Source: Mesostigma viride | Lineage: Eukaryota > Streptophyta > Mesostigmatophyceae > Mesostigmatales > Mesostigmataceae | Direction: 5' to 3' | NCBI GenBank assembly: GCA_009746045.1 | Contig: RPFO01001606.1 | Coordinates: 1-25,084, forward strand | Length of the DNA stretch: 25,084 nt | Part shown: one piece after another, positions 20,401 to 25,084 of the stretch | How positions within the stretch are numbered: position 1 is the first letter of the stretch | Layout: each line of letters opens with the position of its first letter | Translations under genes and position numbers: made by a program | The notes under the pieces: model-generated | Told to the model about the DNA's origin: nothing | What the model saw: only the letters and a program-made list of their open reading frames with translations | Database searches by the model: none

Positions 20401-23400
20401 GCACGTCCTCGTCCCCAGGCCGATCAAAGTACATCGTCAGCGGCGTGTCCTGCTTCTGCTCCACCGCGTTCTCCAGCGACCGCTTGCATCCCTCCTTGTA
20501 GGTGATCTTGTGCTGCCCGTCCAGGTGCACCGGCAGCATCTCGCAGCCGGGGCGCATCGCCCGCTCGTGGAAGCCGCGGCCGACCCAGTCCGCCTGCGTG
20601 CCGCTCACCTGCCGCCATCGCGCACGCACACATAGAGACATGCCCATAGAAGACGTGGGCGCGCAAAGGTCAGCAACGGACTAAACGGGAGCGCAATCAC
20701 GAGAAAAACACGCCGCAAGGAAAAAAGGAAGCTGCACACGCTCTACTCCCTCCCCTTTGCACACAAGCAGACGCCCTTGCACCCACGTGCACGCCTTCAG
20801 CCACTCACCCGGCGCCCCCGCAGGTACTCGTCGGCCTCGTCGCACTCGCCCAGCTTGATCTCCGCGTACTCCTGCCCCTTGTTTATATATTTGTTCAGGT
20901 AGAAGACGACGTGCGTGTGCGAGGTCACCACAAAGTTGATGTGGGCCTCGAACCGCAACGTGGCCCATGCGTTGTACGGGACGATCCACTGGTTCAGCCT
21001 GCACGTGTGCCGTCTCCGCGGGTGGATGAAGCCCCGCACGTCTTCGAACGTGCGCTTGGCGTAGGGCTCGGGGAAGCGCTTGGCGCACTTGTACGTGCGC
21101 GGCTGCCACGGGGTGAACGGCTCGTCGTCTGAGGACGAGGAGGCCGAGTCGAGGTCGAACGAGTCGCGCGCGGCCGCGATGTCCGCCGCGCGCAGCGCTT
21201 TCCGCGGGGGCATCGCCACCTCGTGCCGCCGGTTCTTCATGCACTTGGCGCCAGCGGTGTGGTTGTGGACCATGTGCTGGAGCACGAGCTCGCGCAGACG
21301 CCCCGCCGCGACGTCCTCTGGCGGCAGCTCCGCCCACGCGAGCTCGTCGATGCGCCCGTTGGCGGTGGTCGGGTGGAAGGGCTCGGGGAGCCGGAAGATG
21401 ACGTGCGCGTGGGGCAGCCCGCGCGTCTGGTACTCGATCACATAGATCAAGTACAGCGGCTTGGCCCCCATCACGCCGTCCTCGATGCCCTTGATGAACG
21501 CGGCCAGCCGGATGTGAAACGAGCGGTTGGCAAACTCGGGGTGTTGGTACACGTCGGTTCCCGGCGGCAGGTTGTCCTGGATTTCTGGCCACATCGGATT
21601 GCACGTGAACGTGGCGAACACCGAGGGGGCCCCGTCCTCGGCGATGGCGGCGATGTTGTTCTGGATGTTGTGCAGCACGAAGCGGTTGGCCATCCCTGAG
21701 CCGGACGGCAGCTGCATGGTGAGCCCCGAGCGCAGCTCATCCGGCAGGTCCTTGGCGTTCGCCTTGGTGAACTTCCTCCAGTCCTTCTCGCTGTACACCC
21801 CCATCGTCTTCAGGTCGTCCAATACCTTGAGGTTGTCGTTCAGCTCGGCCCACGTCGCCAACCGCCTCTGGTGCTTCTCACGCTGCTTCCCCCGCAGGAA
21901 GGTGATGGTCTGGTCCTCCTTGGCGGAGTTCCCGTGCAGCGGGTATAGCTGCCCGAAAGCGCCCTTGTTCTTGAGCCGCCACTCGGAGAACAGCCGGCAC
22001 TTGATCTCGTCCTGCAGCTTGACCTCCTGCTTGCGCTTGCTCTTCCCATCGTAGCTGTACGACCACCCCCCTTGCCCTCCGAATGGATGGCCGGGAAAGC
22101 CAGCGCCATGTAGTCCTTGCTCCCCAGCGGCAGCTCTTTCGTGATACGCTGGCCCTCCGGCCCACGTTCCACTACATCGACACGAAAGTGGCCCGGCTGC
22201 GCGTTCCTTTGTCCGCTGCACGCGAGCACGCACCCACGCAAACGCGATCCCCACCCCCGCACCCCGATTTTCCTCGAGCAAACATCAGCCACTCGCGTGC
22301 CTCGTGCCACCCAAATGTTGGCATGACCGCGCCGCGCCGCGGGAAAATTTTGGCATAGCTTTCGCGCCACAAGGGTGGTGCAGAAAATTTTGGCAGAGCT
22401 TCCGCGCCACAAGGGTGGTGCAGAAAATTTTGGCATACCTTTCGCGCCACAAGGGTGGTGCAGAAAATTTAGGCAGAGCTTCCGCGCTACAAGGGCAGTG
22501 AAGAAAGTTTTGGCATAGCTTACGCGCCCAAGGGTGGTGCAGAAAATTTTGGCATAGCTCCCGCGCCACAAGGGTGGTGCAGAAAATTTTTGGCATAGCT
22601 TTCGCGCCACAAGGGTGGTGCAGAAAATTTAGGCATAGCTTCCGCGCCACAAGGGCAGTGAAGAAAGTTTTGGCATAGCTCCCGCTCCACAAGGGTCGCG
22701 AAGAAAATTTTGGCATAGCTCCCGCGCCACAAGGGGGGCAGAAAATTTTGGCATAGCTTACGCGCCACAAGAGTGGTGCAGAAAATTTTGGCATAGCTTA
22801 TGCGCCACAAGGGCAGTGAAGAAAGTTTTGGCATAGCTTTCGCGCCCCAAGGGTGGTGCAGAAAATTTAGGCATAGCTCCGCGCCACAAGGGTGGTGCAG
22901 AAAATTTTAGCATAGCTCCCGCGCCGCAAGGGCTTGTGCGGCAAGGTTGGTGTCTGTTGTGCACAATAATAATAATAAGGGCGGTGAAGAAATTTTGGCA
23001 TAGCTCCCGCGCCACAAGGGTGGGGCAGAAAACTTTGGCATAGCTTACGCGCCACAAGGGTGGTGCAAAACATTGTAGCATAGCTCGCACGCCGCAAGGG
23101 CTTGTGGGGCAAGGTTGGTGTCTGTTGTGCACAGTAATAATAATAAGGGCGGTGAAGAAAGTTTCGGCATAGCTCCCGCGCCCCAAGGGTGGTGCAGAAA
23201 ATTTTCGCATAGCTCCCGTGCCACAAGGGTGGTGCAGAAAACTTTTGGCATAGCTTTCGCGCCACACGGGTGGTGCAGAAAATTTTGGCACCCACGCACC
23301 TTGCCAACCCCCACGCCAACCCACGCATGCATGGAAGCCCCCCCCCCCCCCCACGCACCACGCACGCATGGCAGCCACCCCACGAACCCAGGCACGCATG

Positions 23401-24638
23401 CCAGCCCCCCCTAAACCCACGCATGCGTGGCAGCTCCCCACCACACCCACGAATGCATGCCGTCCCCCCCAACACCCACGCATGCATGGCAGCCCACCCC
23501 GCCCCACATGCCTGCATGGCAGCTTCCCGCCACACCCACACATGCATGCCAGCACCCCCACGAACCCACGCACGCATGCCAGCTCCCCCCGACAGTGACA
23601 CACCTTATCGCACCTCATCGCTTACCCGAGTCCCCACTTGCTAGTTTTCACCCTCAACTAGTTTCTCATGCCTTCTCACTGCCCCTTTCTGCTCGCCCGC
23701 CAGCCTACATGTGCTGCATACCCTTGCAACATCCCCTGCCTCTCGTGCCCTACTACAGTGTCATGGATTTTCAATGCATGGTATATCGCAGTCTGCTCAG
23801 CTTGCCCTTTTACCAGATTGCCTGTGCTGACCTCCCCCCACACAGATACGCGGTGATGCATGCCAGCCGACCCGCTCACCAACGTACGCATGCCAGCCCC
23901 CCCCTCACCCACGCACGCATGGCAGCGCCCCCCTAATGCATGCAGATCCCTAATGCATGCAGCAGAGCACCGTCGCCCACCCACCCACCTGGGCAGCAGG
24001 AAGATCTCCGGCGCGTGCACCTCCGGCGAGAACTGTCCCGCCACCTCTACGGACGCCTGCCGCTGCTCCAACTCCTGTCTCGTCGCCTGCCGGGCAAACT
24101 GCCGACCAAGCAACGCGGTTTGGTTAGTTGTGAGCAGGTAGTCCTCCAGAAGGTCCAGCAGCTTGCGCAGTTGGAGGTCTCGCTCTTCACCTCGCAGCCT
24201 GCGGAGCAGGAAGCCACAAAGGTACGCGCATCCGCACTCACAGACACCGTCCAGCCATCGCGTGCGCCGCCTCACGCCAAAGAATCACCCCATCACACAT
24301 CACAACGCGCACTCGCTAAAAACCAGCGACTGCCGTGCCCCTCACCGTTTCAACACGTCCTCCTGCGCCTCGTCCTTCCGGCTTGTCCAGCAAGAAGAAG
24401 AAGTCGTTGTTGACGTGCACGCCGTCCCGGATGATCGGCTTGATGCGCTCGACGGTCTGGCCGTGCAGCTCGAGCACGCACGCCCTTGTTCTTGACCGAA
24501 TCCCCGATGCGCCGCTCGCTACGACCGCGCCACTGCGAAAAATGGTTGATCATCCGCCCATACCTGATGCATGTTCACAAATACATCGGCGGGACGAGTG
24601 TCAGGGTGCAATACAAGGCAAACCCACTTCAGCCTAGG
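14368..24638 (-). CDS. Helitron Rep-helicase gene, ten visible exons, 5' incomplete
   Basis: The gene encodes the Helitron transposase, which nicks and rejoins single-stranded DNA with a Y2 HUH nuclease and unwinds it with a 5'-3' SF1B helicase. Exons read on the minus strand from right to left: 24346-24638, 23985-24198, 20809-22196, 20312-20608, 17777-17824, 15886-17661, 15068-15712, 14822-14899, 14640-14714, 14368-14499. The nine introns between them start with GT and end with AG. The first is phase 2; the second is best placed at phase 0; the remaining seven are phase 0. The exons total about 4.95 kb (roughly 1,650 codons), within the usual size range of Helitron Rep-helicases. Stop TGA is at 14368-14370. 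Frame changes affect the first visible exon (three) and the third (one), so the copy may not be translatable as read. The start codon lies upstream of the window's coding sequence. Confidence 0.9.
14640..14714 (-). CDS. Rep-helicase small exon, acidic tail (25 codons)
   Basis: The translation is [13 protein letters not shown] followed by [12 protein letters not shown], with acceptor CTCACAG and donor GTACGTTT, phase 0. It has the same acidic, D-rich character as the neighbouring small exons. I recognise no domain. Confidence 0.6.
14822..14899 (-). CDS. Rep-helicase small exon, acidic tail (26 codons)
   Basis: The translation is [12 protein letters not shown] followed by [14 protein letters not shown]. 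The acceptor is GCTCAG, the donor GTGAGTGC, and the phase is 0 on both sides. It continues the acidic composition of the preceding exon and lies between a 168-bp and a 107-bp intron. I recognise no domain. The evidence is splice-site quality, phase and composition. Confidence 0.65.
15028..15082. repeat. 28-bp tandem duplication of a splice donor
   Basis: The 27 bases at 15028-15054, beginning GCATATGCTTACC, recur at 15056-15082. Each copy holds, on the minus strand, ATG followed by GTAAGC, the 5' splice site of the exon 15068-15712. Only the exon-proximal donor keeps the reading frame open. Confidence 0.9.
15068..15712 (-). CDS. Rep-helicase exon: helicase motif VI and acidic extension
   Basis: A 215-codon, phase-0 exon starts [20 protein letters not shown], the SF1B motif with the diagnostic T-x-x-K-x-Q-G-Q. 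It then reads LYTALTRVG, the motif VI arginine region, and NIVNWTIL, the usual end of Helitron helicases. About 150 further residues have no helicase counterpart: a basic patch ([11 protein letters not shown]) followed by a strongly acidic stretch containing [15 protein letters not shown] and [11 protein letters not shown]. The acceptor is GCGCAG at 15713 upward. The donor GTAAGC lies at 15067 downward; a second copy of the same junction 28 bp further on would bring in a stop codon. Confidence 0.9.
15886..17661 (-). CDS. Rep-helicase exon: PIF1-like SF1B helicase, motifs I-V
   Basis: This is the largest intact exon, 592 codons, starting [12 protein letters not shown] after CGCAG and ending MAYPFK before GTACGTGG. 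The first 130 residues form the Helitron linker, with [11 protein letters not shown] and [10 protein letters not shown]. Helicase motifs follow: Walker A GPAGTGKT (codons at 16924-16947), Walker B VVDEIG (16696-16713), motif [32 protein letters not shown] near motif IV, and [18 protein letters not shown] near motif V. A DDDDD tract lies at about exon residues 196-200. The family is ATP-dependent 5'-3' DNA helicases; in Helitrons the domain unwinds the donor strand. There is no internal stop or frameshift, in contrast to the exons encoding the N-terminal part. Antisense open frames over this exon are shadows. Confidence 0.95.
17777..17824 (-). CDS. Rep-helicase microexon (16 codons)
   Basis: The exon translates [16 protein letters not shown], bounded by TGCAG on the 5' side and GTGCGT on the 3' side. 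It is phase 0 and exactly 48 bp. In other Helitrons a W...R stretch links the Rep region to the R-x-W block that opens the next exon, so the short sequence belongs here by position and character. It is isolated between a 2,487-bp satellite-filled intron and a 115-bp intron. A cDNA would settle whether it is used. Confidence 0.65.
17902..20272. repeat. 185-bp satellite array, about 12.5 units, inside a Rep-helicase intron
   Basis: Units begin with AAATATGCAAACGAGCTTGG and recur every 185-186 bp (for example 18004, 18189, 18374, 18560). Each unit holds ACTAGTCCATCATGTGTGC, GTTTGGGGGGGTGGACA, the 14-bp palindrome CTAGCGCGCGCTAG (in well-kept units) and a CACGTG box. The array fills nearly all of the intron 17825-20311. 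The left edge is a variant half unit (17,902-17,991). The right edge breaks off mid-unit at CATCAT and is followed by an inverted 24-mer. Short open frames of 60-80 codons recur in each unit only because the unit lacks stops. Confidence 0.95.
17968..20296. repeat. Inverted 24-bp ends around the intronic satellite array
   Basis: The 24 bases at 17968-17991 (starting CTGCCTACCG, ending GGTGGGCCA) match the reverse complement of 20273-20296 at 22 of 24 positions. The right copy lies 15 bp inside the splice donor. Part of the same sequence also recurs in direct orientation in most satellite units, so the unusual part is the single inverted copy that closes the array. Confidence 0.6.
20312..20608 (-). 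CDS. Rep-helicase exon: end of Rep domain and linker
   Basis: A 99-codon, phase-0 exon begins [18 protein letters not shown] after GGCAG and ends RTSTVS before GTGAGTGC. It joins YLRGRR to VSGTQADW, the place where Helitron Rep proteins read GRY-x-S-x-x-E-A-x-W. It continues LPVHLDGQ, then TMYFDRP, then [10 protein letters not shown], matching the usual vHL-g-q, YF-rP and L-Y-dF-F landmarks between Rep and helicase. Splice junction and phase agree on both sides. Immediately downstream is the 2.49-kb intron filled with the 185-bp satellite. Confidence 0.9.
20809..22196 (-). CDS. Rep-helicase exon: Rep HUH/Y2 nuclease core
   Basis: This exon carries the catalytic Rep domain (Helitron-like N). 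It starts after CGCAG with [12 protein letters not shown] and ends at YLRGRR before GTGAGTGG. Motifs in order are [13 protein letters not shown], then [10 protein letters not shown], whose H-A-H is the metal-binding HUH pair (codons 21403-21411), then VPYNAW...EAHIN, then YLNKYINKG. The last matches YxxKYxxK, with both nucleophilic tyrosines present (codons 20899-20901 and 20887-20889). One frame change is needed near 22,066-22,072: the reading passes from [11 protein letters not shown] to [10 protein letters not shown] where a run of six G lacks one. The exon is 1,388 bp, one short of a multiple of three, which fits a single missing base. The active-site motifs lie downstream of that point and are intact. 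Confidence 0.92.
22340..23290. repeat. 40-bp minisatellite in a Rep-helicase intron
   Basis: About 20 copies of a 40-bp unit (core TTTTGGCATAGCTCCCGCGC, then CACAAGGGTGGTGCAGAAAA). The phase is kept at exactly 40 bp over the first copies (22,371, 22,411, 22,451). Two copies of a spacer with GGTTGGTGTCTGTTGTGCAC and a run of AAT repeats (near 22,935-22,985 and 23,110-23,155) interrupt it, giving a higher-order structure. The array starts about 130 bp upstream of the exon at 20809-22196. Confidence 0.92.
23290..23600. repeat. CATGCATGCG minisatellite, inverted, inside a Rep-helicase intron
   Basis: About ten C-rich units directly follow the 40-bp minisatellite in the intron 22197-23984. A further short block lies at about 23,860-23,940. 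Confidence 0.88.
23640..23860. repeat. Dispersed repeat segment in a Rep-helicase intron
   Basis: Contains GCCAGCCTACATGTGCTGCA and the rest of the segment whose inverted copy is at 6970-7160; the first 40 bases also match 2127-2160. It lies between two minisatellite blocks in the intron. Confidence 0.8.
23985..24198 (-). CDS. Rep-helicase exon: Helitron N-terminal helical segment
   Basis: The 214-bp exon is open throughout and encodes [20 protein letters not shown], continuing [14 protein letters not shown] and ending near [12 protein letters not shown] charged amphipathic helix followed by a short motif around TNQT matches the region of Helitron proteins that normally reads as a helix and an N-P dipeptide before the Rep core. 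The acceptor is CGCAG at 24199-24203. A phase-2 join to the previous exon keeps the codon intact. The donor is placed at GTGGGT (from 23984 down) because this leaves the frame matched to the next exon; GTGGGT occurs twice in tandem here, so the boundary could slip by four bases. Confidence 0.7.
24346..24638 (-). CDS. Rep-helicase exon: N-terminal Helitron segment (frames disrupted)
   Basis: The acceptor is a strong one, eight T followed by CACCAG. The donor is GTGAGG at 24345 downward. Translation gives [17 protein letters not shown], then [11 protein letters not shown], then [20 protein letters not shown], then [10 protein letters not shown]. The D-x-V-x-N-x-G followed by hydrophobics and LHGQ...RI resembles the conserved stretch that precedes the Helitron-like N domain of other Helitrons (pattern recognition, not a search). 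The four pieces lie in frames 2, 1, 0 and 2 in turn, each step equal to one extra base, so total exon length stays in phase with its neighbours. The exon directly abuts a lone 40-bp minisatellite unit in the intron upstream. Real disruption and base-call error both remain possible. Confidence 0.6.
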
Positions 24639-24685
24639 CTGGTGAAAAAAAATTCAGCATAGCTTCCGCACCGCAACGGTTTTGG
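24639..24685. repeat. Solitary 40-bp minisatellite unit next to an exon
   Basis: GGTGAAAAAAAATTCAGCAT followed by AGCTTCCGCACCGCAACGG is a diverged copy of the 40-bp unit seen at 22,340-23,290. Read on the minus strand, its T-run and CACCAG supply the polypyrimidine tract and acceptor of the exon ending at 24638. The last 20 bases of the window (GGTGAAAAAACTTTCCGC) begin another such unit. Confidence 0.75.
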
Positions 24686-24935
24686 GGGGGGCTGGCATGC
24701 GTGCGTGGTGTGTGGGCGCTGGCATGCCATTCATGGCTGTGGGGGAGCTGCCATGCATAGCATGGGCTTAGGGGTGGCTGCATGCTGCCTGGGATTCGTG
24801 GGTGGCTGGATGCGTGCGTGGCATGGGGTGGCTGCAAGGCACGTGCTTGGGTTGGATGGGTGGCTGGCATGCGTGCGATGGGTTGGTGGGGTGGCTGGAT
24901 GCGTACGTTGGTGAGGGGTGTGGCTGGCATGCATA
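24686..24935. repeat. CATGCATGCG minisatellite, plus orientation
   Basis: Seven or eight units of the 594-1985 type, in the intron upstream of the first visible Rep-helicase exon. Confidence 0.87.
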
Positions 24936-25055
24936 AGTGGGCCCGCGGTGCCCCCTGATTGATGTCTGGCCCCTAATCATTTGGATGTGGGCTGGCTGCC
25001 TGTCGGTCTGTTTGCCGCATCCCCAAACCCCATGCCGCAAGGTTCGTAGCTCAAG
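24936..25055. repeat. Unique flank of the minisatellite element (copy 2)
   Basis: Near-identical to 1985-2100 (GGGCCCGCGGTGCCCCCTGA, TGGCCCCTAATCATTTGGAT, CATCCCCAAACCCCATGCCG). It then breaks at CAAGCGTGGGTGAAAAAACT into the 40-bp minisatellite motif. Confidence 0.85.
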
Positions 25056-25084
25056 CCTCAAGCGTGGGTGAAAAAACTTTCCGC

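Larger units (their letters stand above)
8923..24638 (-). mobile_element. Large Helitron-class rolling-circle transposon (internal part, both ends undefined)
   Basis: Two minus-strand genes and their satellite arrays are grouped as one element. Seen: a spliced gene with a HUH nuclease followed by a PIF1-type helicase (14,368-24,638), which is the diagnostic Helitron protein. Downstream in the same orientation lies a multi-domain USP-like gene (8,923-13,458). The same 185-bp satellite sits in a Rep-helicase intron and in the spacer between the two genes. Known: Helitrons transpose by rolling circle, start with TC, end with a hairpin and CTRR, and often carry extra genes such as OTU proteases. 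Inferred: the USP-like gene is part of the element. No convincing terminus was found, so the limits given are only those of the recognisable coding sequence. The 5' end lies to the right, probably outside the window. Confidence 0.75.

Noticed and set aside
22340-23290. CRISPR array
   Set aside because: Units are contiguous with no unique spacers, no cas genes are present, and the locus is eukaryotic. It is a minisatellite.
24533-24563. 31-bp intron between two pieces of the first visible exon
   Set aside because: GTATGG and TTTTTCGCAG look like splice sites, but 31 bp is too short to be likely, and the sequence between reads as a plausible continuation ([11 protein letters not shown]). A single exon 24346-24638 also has the right length for the phase.

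Overview
The window is eukaryotic nuclear DNA. Protein-coding signal lies on the minus strand between about 8.9 and 24.6 kb, is broken by GT-AG introns, and has almost exclusively G or C at third codon positions. The rest is tandem and dispersed repeats set in more AT-rich non-coding sequence. I cannot name the organism; GC-rich spliced genes in minisatellite-rich DNA would fit an alga or another protist, but that is a weak inference.

Layout. 1-8.9 kb: no gene I can support. It holds two copies of a 200-bp GC-rich dispersed repeat (1-205, 4168-4396), a 1.4-kb G-rich minisatellite (594-1985) with smaller relatives in both orientations, unique AT-richer DNA (2.2-4.15 and 6.0-6.6 kb) and a few inverted repeats. 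8.9-13.46 kb: a minus-strand gene, apparently without introns, for a protein with four tandem ubiquitin-specific-protease (USP, peptidase C19)-like domains. Domains 2 and 4 keep Cys, His and Asp boxes; domains 1 and 3 have lost them. Five single-base frame changes interrupt it. 13.53-14.30 kb: about four units of a 185-bp satellite. 14.37-24.64 kb: the 3' part of a Helitron Rep-helicase gene in ten visible exons, with the HUH/Y2 Rep nuclease in the 5' exons, a PIF1-like SF1B helicase in the 3' exons and an acidic tail. The start of the gene lies beyond the right edge of the window.

The large introns of the Rep-helicase gene are filled with tandem repeats: about 12.5 units of the 185-bp satellite in a 2.49-kb intron (17,825-20,311), a 40-bp minisatellite plus a CATGCATGCG-type minisatellite in a 1.79-kb intron (22,197-23,984), and more of both in the truncated intron at the right edge.

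Working model (inference): the minus-strand genes and their arrays belong to one large, probably formerly autonomous Helitron. The Rep-helicase would drive rolling-circle transposition. The multi-USP protein would be a cargo or accessory gene, possibly a deubiquitinase, in the place where some Helitrons carry an OTU-type cysteine protease. Several single-base frame changes, some in G/C runs, mean either recent decay or base-calling errors; the sequence alone does not decide.
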